Source of the DNA: Sphingobacterium sp. R2
GTDB taxonomy: Bacteria > Bacteroidota > Bacteroidia > Sphingobacteriales > Sphingobacteriaceae
Length of the DNA stretch: 64,000 bases
Assembly (NCBI RefSeq): GCF_040760075.1
Contig: NZ_CP142884.1
Location: 3,410,001 to 3,474,000 of the forward strand
Direction of reading: 5' to 3'
The notes below the pieces were generated by a model that did not search any database, was not told the origin of the DNA, and was given only the letters and a program-made list of their open reading frames with translations. Each line of letters starts with the position of its first letter. Position 1 is the first letter of the stretch. Made by a program: the position numbers and the translations under genes. Of the stretch, positions 45,932-54,160 are shown one piece after another.

Positions 45932-46285
45932 TTATTTGATGTGGTCTTTTAGTCTTTCTTTCAGATGATAGTATTTTTCCAGTTTGTTTTTTATCATGAC
46001 TTCCTGGTCTATAGCACTTTTGGTTCTCATTTTGGGTTCGTCAAAAGGAGCTTCAATCACTTCAAAAGTAATTGCATCACCCGCTTTAAGTTCGGTTCCG
46101 TACCAATAGAGATCGTCGTTCTGCTCACCATCCATTCCACTTACATTAAGTGTAAGGTCTTTACTTCCGTTATTTCGCTCCGTAAGGGTTACATTGCCAA
46201 TTAATACATAATCATCTGTGTCCAATCCGGCCTTTGTGACTAGATTGCCATTGACTTTTATTTTAAGACCTAGTTTCTTATCCAT
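45932..46285 (-). CDS. Tandem 117-residue paralogue A, immunity-like
   Basis: 117 residues, partner of the following gene. Shared features are LGLKIKVNGNLVTKAGL, a DDLYWYGTELKAGDAITFEV segment, FDEPK and the end LKDHIK. It starts 34 nt after the stop of a remnant (46319-46407) of an unknown larger protein. Function unknown; an immunity role is only suggested by context. Confidence 0.6.
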   Translation of the reverse strand: MDKKLGLKIKVNGNLVTKAGLDTDDYVLIGNVTLTERNNGSKDLTLNVSGMDGEQNDDLYWYGTELKAGDAITFEVIEAPFDEPKMRTKSAIDQEVMIKNKLEKYYHLKERLKDHIK

Positions 46286-46318
46286 AATCTTTTCTGCGGT
46301 TAGCCCTAAAATTCTTTA

Positions 46319-46407
46319 CTATTTCCAGTCCTTAACTCTTTTAATCAACTCCTTGGCAATTGGAATATCTGCAGGAGCAAGCTTCCAGTTTAGTAGATCA
46401 CTGACTT
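46319..46407 (-). pseudogene. C-terminal remnant of an unknown large protein, copy 1
   Basis: On the minus strand the frame reads EVSDLLNWKLAPADIPIAKE, then LIKRVKDWK and a stop at 46319-46321. The segment NWKLAPADIPIA.ELI recurs at 48313-48464, with strong DNA identity. Upstream it runs into the end of the barrel-like gene, so the main body is gone. It is probably the tail of a polymorphic toxin or effector, a guess based on neighbouring immunity-like genes. Confidence 0.55.
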
Positions 46408-46893
46408 CTACCTTAATTTATATCGTACGCCAAAATTCAAATAATTGGGATCAAACACGTCTTCATCAATATAGTATTTCGCTTTATAGCCAGCATAAAT
46501 CTGCAGTTTTTTTGCAATAGCGAGTTCCATACCAATTTGAACGTTTAATGGTATGTAAGTTTCCTTAACCCTCGTTCCAGACTGCTTCCATTTCTCGCTG
46601 TAAAATTCTGCCCCAACCCCTGCATTTGTGTAAGCTTTGAAAATATTGCTAAAATTGATCAGATCGTAACCATAATCAGCACCAATAAATGTAATGTTTG
46701 CCGTACTGTATCCAACATTCCCTAAAATATAATTTCTGTTCTTAAGACCATATTTAGCTTGAAAACCATAATACAAATCATAGGCAGGCGATTCGAGTAA
46801 TAAGTCACTATTTGCACCTATAGCTAGAGAATTCTTCTGAGAATATCCTATAAATGAGATAAAACAGAAGATAATTAAAAAAATACATTTCAT
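46408..46893 (-). CDS. Small outer-membrane beta-barrel-like protein
   Basis: 161 residues from the ATG at 46893 (MKCIFLIIFCFISFIGYSQ), which starts a clean signal peptide; an upstream ATG adds 8 residues. The body alternates polar and hydrophobic residues (YGFQAKYGLKNRNYILGNVG, LQIYAGYKAKYYID) and ends in NFGVRYKLR, as in small 8-stranded outer-membrane barrels. A decayed copy lies at 14121-14400. Function unknown. Confidence 0.65.
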   Translation of the reverse strand: MKCIFLIIFCFISFIGYSQKNSLAIGANSDLLLESPAYDLYYGFQAKYGLKNRNYILGNVGYSTANITFIGADYGYDLINFSNIFKAYTNAGVGAEFYSEKWKQSGTRVKETYIPLNVQIGMELAIAKKLQIYAGYKAKYYIDEDVFDPNYLNFGVRYKLR

Positions 46894-47149
46894 AAATTTA
46901 ATGATAATAAGTTTCAATGGTATAAGTTAAAGTCCAATTTAATCCTTTTTTTTATAAATTGCCCAATTATTTCGTGGTTTGTTGAAGTTGTTTAGGCCAT
47001 GCTAATGTTATTGGCTAAGCTCAGGTAACATAATCGCGTTCAGGATCTAATTTTTCGTTCTTTTTACACACCATTAAAAGGGAGAGCGAAATTGCTGTCT
47101 GTAATCTATTTCTTTCTCATTTTAATTTAGTTATGTGAATAATGATCAT

Positions 47150-47875
47150 TTACCATTTAATTAAATCTTCAATATTTTTAGGAATTTCCGCACAAATGCT
47201 TTCAACAATAAAGTCCGATATAGCATTCGGATTATTGTCGAGCGGAATCTTAATCCTAAGAATTTGGAAGGGAAAATTGGGAATGAAACTTTTTAGGGGA
47301 GATAATACGTTCGTTCTTGATTTTGTATAAAAAAACTCGAAATTTGACTTCATTAAATTTGCACTTCCTTTAAAGCATTCTAAACCGGCGATAGTAAATG
47401 TTGTAACATGAGATGTTGTATCAATCTGAGTTACAACAGGAGGAGATATCAACGCTTTATAAAACAATTCAGGGCCGAAATTTAAAAGAGCGACATCTTT
47501 CATCTTATTGGGGGCTTCTTTTAAATCACTTCTTACAAGTTTTTTAGTTAGATTTATAATATAATCTGGTTTACTAATTTTGACTTTTAATTCCCCATTA
47601 TTGATTGAATTGTCTTTAATGATATTTTCATTATATATTGTATCTTTCTGCAATACTAAGTTACTCTTTATATAATATACATATTGCAAATATAATTCGT
47701 TAACCTGAGGGTTGTCGAGTGGCGTTAAATACCATTTAAGTACAATTTTGCCTTTTCCCTGATCCTTAAATTGACTTTGAGACACTGCTTCCAATTTTAT
47801 AGTTGCAAAAAGGAAGATAGTTGAGATTGTCCTAATTATGAAGAAATTTGATATTCCTATTTTTAGTAAATTCAT
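47150..47875 (-). CDS. Secreted protein of unknown function
   Basis: 241 residues. An N-terminal hydrophobic segment (FFIIRTISTIFLFATIKLEA) is probably a signal peptide ending near VSQS. The mature part is Lys- and Asn-rich with one cysteine pair far apart. No family recognised. It follows a 53-codon frame (47902-48063) on the same strand by 26 nt. Confidence 0.5.
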   Translation of the reverse strand: MNLLKIGISNFFIIRTISTIFLFATIKLEAVSQSQFKDQGKGKIVLKWYLTPLDNPQVNELYLQYVYYIKSNLVLQKDTIYNENIIKDNSINNGELKVKISKPDYIINLTKKLVRSDLKEAPNKMKDVALLNFGPELFYKALISPPVVTQIDTTSHVTTFTIAGLECFKGSANLMKSNFEFFYTKSRTNVLSPLKSFIPNFPFQILRIKIPLDNNPNAISDFIVESICAEIPKNIEDLIKW

Positions 47876-47901
47876 AAACTTAAAGGAGGTTAAACTAATT
47901 A

Positions 47902-48063
47902 TTACTCGAATATAAGTTTAATTAACTGTAGCTGTGGCAGGAAATTATCTGTTGTAGACTTGATCTTAACATTTTGTATTTTTAACCTTTTTAAATTCTT
48001 CGAAAGATTACTGATTTTCGCAGTAAATAGTCGTTTACGGTTTAAATCCAACGAAATTTTCAT
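47902..48063 (-). CDS. Candidate 53-residue basic protein
   Basis: The frame MKISLDLNRKRLFTAKISNL to a TAA at 47902 has a good Shine-Dalgarno-like GGAGAAAG a few bases before the ATG. It is strongly basic, amphipathic, no signal peptide. It lies 26 nt upstream of the 241-residue gene and could be co-transcribed. No family recognised; might be the front of a lost gene. Confidence 0.4.
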   Translation of the reverse strand: MKISLDLNRKRLFTAKISNLSKNLKRLKIQNVKIKSTTDNFLPQLQLIKLIFE

Positions 48064-48192
48064 TTGCTTTCTCCAGATTTAAGATTGATAATTCATTATG
48101 GACTATTGTATCTCAAAATATACCAATTTTTCTGAAGGAAATATCGAAGTTCAATAAGGATCACTGTGGAATTGCAACAATAAAATGGATAC

Positions 48193-48464
48193 CTAGTTAA
48201 GCTGCAATATTTTATTTATTTTTCTAGCAAACTCCTCTGGAGTAAGTATTCTAAGGCAGCATGTTGCCTTTTTCGGTTGTACCAAGCCTCAATATATTCA
48301 GAGACAATAGGTGCAGCATGCTCCCTGTAAGCTTTTTCAATCAACTCGTTCGCAATTGGAATGTCTGCGGGAGCCAGCTTCCAGTTTTGTAGACCACTGA
48401 ATTTTACCCATTCAATTAAATCATGATCTGTGGAATCTATTCGTGGAATCTTTGATTGACAGGT
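48193..48464 (-). pseudogene. Chimeric remnant: toxin-like tail (copy 2) fused to IS3 transposase end
   Basis: On the minus strand 48464-48313 reads KIPRIDSTDHDLIEWVKFSG, then LQNWKLAPADIPIANELIEK, matching the remnant at 46319-46407. Without a stop it runs into VSEYIEAWYNRKRQHAALEY, the C-terminal signature of an IS3 OrfB transposase (48312-48193). The transposase part is frameshifted after ALEY, then continues TPEEFARKINKIL to a stop at 48193-48195. No start codon is present. It marks an old insertion into a second copy of the unknown protein. Confidence 0.6.
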
Positions 48465-48665
48465 TTAGCTTTAAACTTCCCACATACCGGAACGAAAAGT
48501 AGTCGGGCAAATTCCCGTCAGATTAATAGATAAGATCTGATTTCTGATTAGCTAACTGTTCTTTTATAATCTTAAAATTGAATAATATTTTGTGCTAAAA
48601 ATATTAGTAATAATGTATTTATTTACTTATATTTGCATTGGTAACCAATTTAAAAACATTGTATT

Positions 48666-49677
48666 ATGAGTGAATTAAAACAGTCGAAATATATCGATAT
48701 CACGACAGATTATGGCTTTAAAAAAGTTTTCGGATCAGATACTAATAAGGATCTTCTCATTGCTTTCTTAAACGAGCTCTTTAGAGGTCGGAAGGTTATT
48801 GCTGACCTGTATTATAACAAAAAGGAACATGTCGGTGATACAGCGGATATCGGTACCGTTATTTTTGATCTGACCTGTACGGCAGACAATGGGGAACGGT
48901 TTATTATTGAAGTGCAGCGCACGTCGCAGGTTAATTTGAAAAAGCGTATGCTCTACTACAGTAGTAAATTAATTTCGGATCAGGCACCTAAAGGCAACCG
49001 AAGGGCTTGGAATTATGCAATTAGCGAAGTCTATATCATTGTATTGATGGATGGATTTGCAATGCCTGATGCGGGGGAGGAGAAGTATTTTTTGCACGAT
49101 ATTTGTTTATGTTATCGAGATCATGGTAAAATATTTTATGACGATTTAGGCTTTATATACGTAGAACCCCGAAGGGCTCTATCATTCCTAAATAGAGAAA
49201 TAAATTAATGATAAATTGGTTAACTTTGTTAAAGCTGAGGCAGAGTTAGTTAATGATTTAGATCGTTGGCTTTACGTACTCAAAAATATGTCTTCGCTAA
49301 ATGGACTTTCCACTTATTTGCGTAAGCCTATTTTTAAGAAGTTATTTCAGTTAGCAGAGTATAGCAAACTAAAACCGGAGGAACGAGAGATGTACAACGT
49401 AAGTTTAAGGAATAAATGGGATGCCGAGAGTATCCGAAGTAGTCAGGAGGAGCAATTGAGACGAGCGCGGGAAAAAGCAATGGCTGAAGGAAGAGCTGAA
49501 GGAATAGCCGAAGGAGAGGCTAAAGGAAAAGCAGAGGGAGAAGTTATGGGAAAAGCGGAAGTAATAAAAAATCTTTTGTCTTCGAATAAGCTTTCGATAT
49601 CGGAAATTGCCGAATTAGCGGACGTCACTGTAGAGTTTGTAAAGCAGATCGAGGCAGAGAAGGCTAAAGGAAAATAA
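48666..49677 (+). pseudogene. Rpn-family PD-(D/E)XK nuclease gene split by a 49-nt insertion
   Basis: The first frame (48666-49208) is a normal Rpn/PDDEXK_2 N-terminal part: YGFKKVFGSDTNKDLLIAFL, catalytic region VIFDLTCTADNGERFIIEVQ. It should continue FIYVE into LVNFVKAEAELVNDLDRWL, but about 49 nt (49167-49215) separate these and shift the frame, giving a stop at 49206-49208. The second frame continues from 49216 to 49677 with an AEG-repeat linker and a small C-terminal helix-turn-helix-like end. A -7 element TATATTTG (48628-48635) lies upstream. Rpn proteins are nucleases tied to recombination and phage defence. The C-terminal piece might still be made separately. Confidence 0.75.
49216..49677 (+). 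CDS. C-terminal half of the split Rpn protein
   Basis: 153 residues if started at 49216, lacking the nuclease domain. It contains LRKPIFKKLFQLAEYSKLKP, then a charged linker with AEG/AKG repeats (AEGRAEGIAEGEAKGKAEGE) and an end with LSISEIAELADVTVEFVKQI. In E. coli some rpn genes produce a short C-terminal isoform from an internal start that restrains the full nuclease, so a stand-alone product is possible. A GC-rich terminator follows. Confidence 0.5.
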   Translation: MVNFVKAEAELVNDLDRWLYVLKNMSSLNGLSTYLRKPIFKKLFQLAEYSKLKPEEREMYNVSLRNKWDAESIRSSQEEQLRRAREKAMAEGRAEGIAEGEAKGKAEGEVMGKAEVIKNLLSSNKLSISEIAELADVTVEFVKQIEAEKAKGK

Positions 49678-49702
49678 AACAGATTACAATATAAGATTTA
49701 AC

Positions 49703-49737
49703 GGCCGCCTGGATATTTTCCAGGCGGCCTTTTTTTG
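49703..49737 (+). terminator. Strong terminator after the rpn gene
   Basis: A perfect 10-bp GC-rich stem (GGCCGCCTGG / CCAGGCGGCC) with a 7-nt loop, followed by eight T. The next gene starts 26 nt later. Confidence 0.93.
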
Positions 49738-49762
49738 TGATTATAAATCCTATCTTAGTCCT

Positions 49763-50449
49763 ATGCTGTACAATCCCTTTGAACAAGTCACCAAAAGTTC
49801 CTTTCGCGAGCTTGTCGAGTCCGGCTATGTCGACTTTGTGCTGCAGCGCTTGGAGTGGCCCGATGTCAAGGAAAAGACAGGCTTTCTGCTAACACCCTAT
49901 AATGATAAGGAAGCCGCCGATCAGCATGCCGATCAATTGGGAGCAAAGGAGGGAAGGGCCTTGCAGCTGCCGCAAGATGCCGATAAAATCGAAAGTTTGT
50001 TAACGACAGGATCAGGCTATCGGATTTTTCTCCATACCGATATTGAAATTATCAAAAAGACTTTTCCGCAGTTGCGGGATGAGCGTCGTCAATTGGATTA
50101 CAATTATGACTATCTGGAAAACGTCCAGGCCATTACCTTTCCCAAGTATCCAACCCTGTATAAGGACAAGGATTCCAGCCAGCTGGCCTTGACCGAGATG
50201 GAGTGGGGGGGATTGCCTACCTATATTGACGGTCCGAAGCTGCAGGCCGATCGCCGGCGCAATATAAACGAAGAAGATATGCCACCCATTTTCCTGTTTG
50301 AAATGCCCAATGAAAAGTTGAAGCATTATTCGGTGTATACCTTGAGAGGATATCCAAACCTCCCAGATGGAAAGCATCGTTATGAGCAATTTGACTGGGA
50401 GGGATTGCCAGCATTGGGAAGTGATAAAGGGCAGACTTCGTTATTTTAA
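49763..50449 (+). CDS. Cytoplasmic protein of unknown function
   Basis: 228 residues, no signal peptide or membrane segment, acidic. Recognisable features are two repeats of a W-G/E-G-L-P motif (EMEWGGLPTYIDGPKL and EQFDWEGLPALG) and a Pro/Tyr-rich middle. I do not recognise a family. Base composition is richer in GC than the following two genes, and it starts just after a strong terminator, so it may be a separate unit. An immunity role is possible but unsupported. Confidence 0.55.
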   Translation: MLYNPFEQVTKSSFRELVESGYVDFVLQRLEWPDVKEKTGFLLTPYNDKEAADQHADQLGAKEGRALQLPQDADKIESLLTTGSGYRIFLHTDIEIIKKTFPQLRDERRQLDYNYDYLENVQAITFPKYPTLYKDKDSSQLALTEMEWGGLPTYIDGPKLQADRRRNINEEDMPPIFLFEMPNEKLKHYSVYTLRGYPNLPDGKHRYEQFDWEGLPALGSDKGQTSLF

Positions 50450-50460
50450 ATCAGCATCCA

Positions 50461-50847
50461 ATGGGAAGTTTAACAAAATATGTATCAAATGATCGTCCAG
50501 AATTCGCGGTATTTATCGAAGATGACGATAAGGTCTGTTACGCGTACTTATTAAATGAGGAAAGAATTGTTGGAGATATATGGTTATATAATAAGGCTCC
50601 GACTCCGAGCGAACCTGAATGGCATAGCAAGGAAAATCTACCGTTTTTAAATCCTGCGGAGTTTGTCAAAGAGAATCTCGAACCATTTGATACGAGTTCG
50701 CCTGTCGAAGTAACCTGGGATTTTGGGGAAGAAACAGTGGCTAAGATATTTTTAGGATCCAGATTGATTGCAAAACTTACCGAGGGATCCTGTCCCGGTT
50801 GGTCTAGTCTTGTGACTAAAGATGGACCGTTGGCGCAGAAGATTTAA
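50461..50847 (+). CDS. Small acidic cytoplasmic protein, immunity-like
   Basis: 128 residues, no signal peptide. The pattern of an antiparallel beta N-terminus (EFAVFIEDDDKVCYAYLL), a Pro/Trp-rich loop (NKAPTPSEPEWHSKENLPFL) and a C-terminal WDFGEETVAKIFLGSRLIAK strand pair is typical of small bacterial immunity proteins, but I cannot assign a named family. It starts 11 nt after the previous gene and is probably co-transcribed with it. Confidence 0.5.
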   Translation: MGSLTKYVSNDRPEFAVFIEDDDKVCYAYLLNEERIVGDIWLYNKAPTPSEPEWHSKENLPFLNPAEFVKENLEPFDTSSPVEVTWDFGEETVAKIFLGSRLIAKLTEGSCPGWSSLVTKDGPLAQKI

Positions 50848-50909
50848 TGTCTTCACGAAACTAATTGGACTCAGATAGAACAAATATGCGAACACATAGA
50901 CGAATAATA

Positions 50910-51797
50910 ATGAAATACTTTCTAAGTCTTATCCTTTTGGCAGCATCAATTTTTACTAAAGCCCAAATAAAGCTTGATCAAAAAGACTTCAATAATTTAA
51001 TAGCTATTGCTGAGCTCTATTCCTATAATACAAATTCAAGAGGAGATCAATTTGCCAAATCAATTGACTCATTACGGACCCATAAGCTGAATCATATTGT
51101 TGATGCTTTAATTGCGGTTGGCAAAGGTGACCATACAATTTTGGAGACACAATTTCTTGCAAGACCAAACGAAGAAGAGTTGGTATTATGGTATGTCATC
51201 CGCGAAATTCACTATAATAGGACAAACGAAAAAGTCAAGGCAAGACCAGCTGCTGAAGTCGCAAATGAAGTTCTATTCCAGCAGATTGATAGTCGATGGT
51301 TGCTTGATAACTACTACTATCGTATCCATGGTGGTATAGCTTCATTGTTTAACGAAGCTGATTTGAGCAAGTACAATTTCAATATGGATAGTTTAGGACT
51401 TAAGGACGAAACTGAAAAGGCAATCTTCTTTTTAAATATGATGGATGCTTTGGTTGGAGGACGGTTCAAAGTTCTACAGATGATGAAAAACAATGAAAAG
51501 ATTCTTGAGTTTTGCGACAAGCTTCCAAAGTTTAATGGCAAGGAATATTTCTACTTTAAAAACTTTGACTACGCAGACTTTGATTGGGTTGGATACGATA
51601 AAACAGTAGCATACAATGAATGGCACATTGGTAGTTTTTACAGTACATTGATTGCACAATTCAGTTCATCTGCTGAATTAAAGGATAAGAAAAGGATGCA
51701 GGAAATTTATTTCAATTCTATTTTACACGAACCAAAGTATTTTAAATTCACGGAATCAAAAGATGAATTACAAGCATTCTATGACAAATCCAAATAA
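50910..51797 (+). CDS. Secreted helical protein of unknown function
   Basis: 295 residues from ATG 50910 (MKYFLSLILLAASIFTKAQ), which gives a signal peptide; an in-frame ATG 45 nt earlier would add a charged leader and is rejected. The mature protein is mostly alpha-helical and charged (for example LDNYYYRIHGGIASLFNEAD) with no cysteine pair of note. No family recognised. Confidence 0.55.
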   Translation: MKYFLSLILLAASIFTKAQIKLDQKDFNNLIAIAELYSYNTNSRGDQFAKSIDSLRTHKLNHIVDALIAVGKGDHTILETQFLARPNEEELVLWYVIREIHYNRTNEKVKARPAAEVANEVLFQQIDSRWLLDNYYYRIHGGIASLFNEADLSKYNFNMDSLGLKDETEKAIFFLNMMDALVGGRFKVLQMMKNNEKILEFCDKLPKFNGKEYFYFKNFDYADFDWVGYDKTVAYNEWHIGSFYSTLIAQFSSSAELKDKKRMQEIYFNSILHEPKYFKFTESKDELQAFYDKSK

Positions 51798-51990
51798 ATT
51801 ACTATTCTGGCAAGCAATCCACTGTGAAAACTATTTGAGTGGTGAAATAGCCTAACATAATGGAAAACGAGAAGTTGTTGATTCTACAGCTTTTATTCTG
51901 TTGAATGCTTAACAATTCCTTTTTCAATGTGCGATAAGTATAATGAGTAAATTTAACAAATAACTGTTGCGAGTTTTTAAATGGGATATT

Positions 51991-52800
51991 TTATATGAAA
52001 AATTCTATATTAAAAAAACAAATCAGCTGCAGTAACCCCCATTCAATACATTTGCAGATAAATTCACCTACGCTTTTTGTTCCCGTTTTCCGAAATAGAT
52101 TTTTACGATGTGTCCTTACGGTATCTGGCGAGATAAAAAGCTTTTCAGCAATCTGCGGGCTTGAGTTCCCTTTGGCAACCAAGGATACGATTTCCATCTC
52201 ACGCTTGGAAAGTTTAGGGATCTCAAATTGTGGAAGCTGTTTGGATAAGTCGATCTGACAATAATCATCGCGCGAACCAATACCGGTAACGAGCACAATT
52301 TTATTATTACTTTGGGTAATGTGTTGTACATCAGTATGAATGTTAAGTGCAGACGTTAAACGTCCTAGATCATCCTTAGCAAGATGTATAGCTTGGTGAT
52401 GAAACAAGTGATAATCGCCCTTAGCAACGCGCATGCGAAAGCAGTAAGACGTTTTCAAAAACAGTTGATGTTCAAATCCAATTTCCTTCATTTTGACTAA
52501 TGTAGCTTCCTCTGCTTTCAGCACAAACTCCAGATCCTCCGGATGTATTTGGTCTATGACCTCCCTTATTGTCGTTGGTTGAGTAGCCAATCCATGGATA
52601 CTTGTGATATTTTCTGAAACTTGAGAAAGCGAATAGTCAGCTAAATTGATTACATAATGGTAATATGGCCCAACTGCCAAAATATCCGATAGGTGATTCA
52701 CAATACCATACGGTTTTTCTGATTGAAAATTATTGGACAGTGCATCGGGATAACTTTCCCAAAGGTCGGCGAGGAGGTGATGATGTTTCTTAGGTTCCAT
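51991..52800 (-). CDS. LuxR-family regulator with PAS-like sensor
   Basis: 269 residues. The N-terminal 180 residues resemble a PAS-type sensor (QVSENITSIHGLATQPTTIR, then IHPEDLEFVLKAEEA). The C-terminal LuxR HTH is complete (about 200-262): LSKREMEIVSLVAKGNSSPQ, then IAEKLFISPDTVRTHRKNLF. It is divergent from the zinc-ribbon gene, with an operator-like palindrome between them, and the same palindrome recurs before the secreted-protein operon downstream. A degraded relative of its HTH lies at 56831-57106. It is likely the regulator of this small regulon. Confidence 0.85.
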   Translation of the reverse strand: MEPKKHHHLLADLWESYPDALSNNFQSEKPYGIVNHLSDILAVGPYYHYVINLADYSLSQVSENITSIHGLATQPTTIREVIDQIHPEDLEFVLKAEEATLVKMKEIGFEHQLFLKTSYCFRMRVAKGDYHLFHHQAIHLAKDDLGRLTSALNIHTDVQHITQSNNKIVLVTGIGSRDDYCQIDLSKQLPQFEIPKLSKREMEIVSLVAKGNSSPQIAEKLFISPDTVRTHRKNLFRKTGTKSVGEFICKCIEWGLLQLICFFNIEFFI

Positions 52801-52877
52801 AGGCGCTCGGTCCGTAGTAAATAATGTGGCTTAATAAATAGGTTATTTATTCATACTAAAATATAAAAAATATTTTA

Positions 52878-52899
52878 ATATACCTCAATTGGGGTATAT
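52878..52899. promoter_or_regulatory. Operator-like palindrome 1
   Basis: The arms ATATACCTCA and TGGGGTATAT flank a central AT; one pair is mismatched. It lies 52 nt before the zinc-ribbon gene and 77 nt upstream of the divergent LuxR start. The core matches palindrome 2 at 53642-53663. Confidence 0.65.
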
Positions 52900-52951
52900 A
52901 GCTATCAAATGCTTTGCTGTAAATTAGTATTCTATATGACATATTAATTTA

Positions 52952-53404
52952 ATGAAAACTGAACGTTTTAATGATCAAAACAAGAGGTTGACCGATTTTC
53001 GCACAGAGGTATTGGTTGTTTGTCCGACATGTCGAAGGCAGGCTGTGGCAAGCGTAGATTATACGAACAAAAAATCAAGGCTGCAGTGTATATCCTGTGG
53101 TTATAACAAAGAAAAAACAACAGAGACACGGGTGTTTGGAATCAAAGGACATATAGAGGTAGCAGCACATATTTATTTCAGTGCAGAACTGTGGTTGGTA
53201 CATACCTTTAAAGATGATGTTTTTTGGGCTTATAATTACGCGCATCTTGATTATTTAGAAAGTTACATTTCTGCCAAATTACGCGAACATAAAGATCGGA
53301 GCCATTTTACCTTGCTCGAAAAGCTGCCTAAATTTTACCATGATGCAAAAAACCGAAGCGCATTGTTGAAATTGATCGACAAGATGCGAAAGCGTTCACG
53401 CTAG
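52952..53404 (+). CDS. Zinc-ribbon protein of unknown function
   Basis: 150 residues. Four cysteines form a ribbon near the N-terminus: CPTC (24, 27) and CISCG (46, 49). The rest is a mixed domain (AHIYFSAELWLVHTFKDDVF) and a basic C-terminal helix (LLKLIDKMRKRSR). The fold suggests nucleic-acid binding or an anchor for a complex, but no named family is clear. Expression probably depends on the LuxR protein through the palindrome 52 nt upstream. Confidence 0.65.
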   Translation: MKTERFNDQNKRLTDFRTEVLVVCPTCRRQAVASVDYTNKKSRLQCISCGYNKEKTTETRVFGIKGHIEVAAHIYFSAELWLVHTFKDDVFWAYNYAHLDYLESYISAKLREHKDRSHFTLLEKLPKFYHDAKNRSALLKLIDKMRKRSR

Positions 53405-53718
53405 CTCCGGATCTATTTTATGTCGCTCATTTCATTTTATATTTTAGTCTTTGGTACTCTAAAAGTCTGATTTCAAAATTGCTGCTGATAGCACTATGGA
53501 AAGTCAGTATCTCGATAAGAACATCCAATTACTTCTCAAACAGATTCATAATTTTCGTGCTTCCAATCAATAGGAGTCCATTTTGCTATTTATACTCCAA
53601 TCTCTTCCCTTAAAACTATTGCATCTCAATAGATATTTTAAAAATACCCCATTTGGGGTATTTACCTGTGTGTGTCAAATATGGAACTTAGCATTACTAT
53701 ATATTAACTAATTTGATT
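53405..53718. other. Intergenic region with operator-like palindrome 2
   Basis: 314 bp without a convincing gene; one 25-codon frame (53497 onward) is too short to call. The key content is the palindrome at 53642-53663 and the AT-rich leader similar to that of the zinc-ribbon gene. Confidence 0.5.
53642..53663. promoter_or_regulatory. Operator-like palindrome 2
   Basis: The arms AAATACCCCA and TGGGGTATTT are perfect reverse complements around TT. It ends 55 nt before the start codon of the first operon gene, nearly the same spacing as palindrome 1. After each palindrome a TCAAAT and an ATTAA...ATG-proximal stretch also recur. Confidence 0.7.
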
Positions 53719-53943
53719 ATGAAAAGTATTGAAAAGGTGATGTGCATATTTATGTTTATAGGCTTTGTAGCTAAAGGCCATGCACAGACAAAGAAAGAGA
53801 CGGTAACTCATTATTATTATACACTAGTATATCTAGATGGTAAAAATGTTGGAATTACTCCAGTGTTAAGTGGTACTGTTGAAAAATACACCTATTTATC
53901 GACCTGTATGCGCGGTCTGGAAAAAAAACATCTCAACGTATAG
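53719..53943 (+). CDS. Small exported protein, possibly frameshifted at a poly-A tract
   Basis: 74 residues with a signal peptide ending KGHAQ (about 22). The mature part has YYYTLVYLDGKNVGITPVLS. The frame passes an A8 run at 53921-53928 near its end; with nine A the protein would end in TSQRIVGNKIFPIV at 53972 rather than HLNV, a more natural C-terminus. It could be a natural slip site or a sequence error. First gene of the operon behind palindrome 2. No family recognised. Confidence 0.5.
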   Translation: MKSIEKVMCIFMFIGFVAKGHAQTKKETVTHYYYTLVYLDGKNVGITPVLSGTVEKYTYLSTCMRGLEKKHLNV

Positions 53944-54046
53944 TAGGGAATAAAATATTTCCAATCGTGTAAAGAAAGCCTTGATGCATCTTTCACGTTT
54001 TTGATCAGAGAAAAAAGAAATATTCTAACCGTTTAAAACTTAAATT

Positions 54047-54160
54047 ATGGGAAAGAAGATAATCAATCGGAAATCAGTATGGATAGTGCTGCTGATGGGT
54101 CTTTCTGTTGTCGGATACGCTCAACAATTTGAAAATATCGGCGAGTTTAACCGTTTATGA
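54047..54160 (+). CDS. 37-codon frame with signal peptide, overlapping the next gene
   Basis: It reads MGKKIINRKSVWIVLLMGLS, then VVGYAQQFENIGEFNRL and TGA. The signal peptide is good. Its stop overlaps the ATG of the next frame (ATGA at 54157-54160). Either a tiny secreted peptide is coupled to the next gene, or the two frames are one secreted protein of about 150 residues broken by a one-base loss. Confidence 0.45.
   Translation: MGKKIINRKSVWIVLLMGLSVVGYAQQFENIGEFNRL

Noticed and set aside
52833..52851. AT-only inverted repeat AATAAATA / TATTTATT upstream of the LuxR gene
   Set aside because: Such repeats arise easily in AT-rich spacers and it has no second copy, unlike the GGGGTA dyads.
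53497..53575. 25-codon frame (MESQYLDKNIQ...)
   Set aside because: Too short and without a ribosome site to support as a gene.
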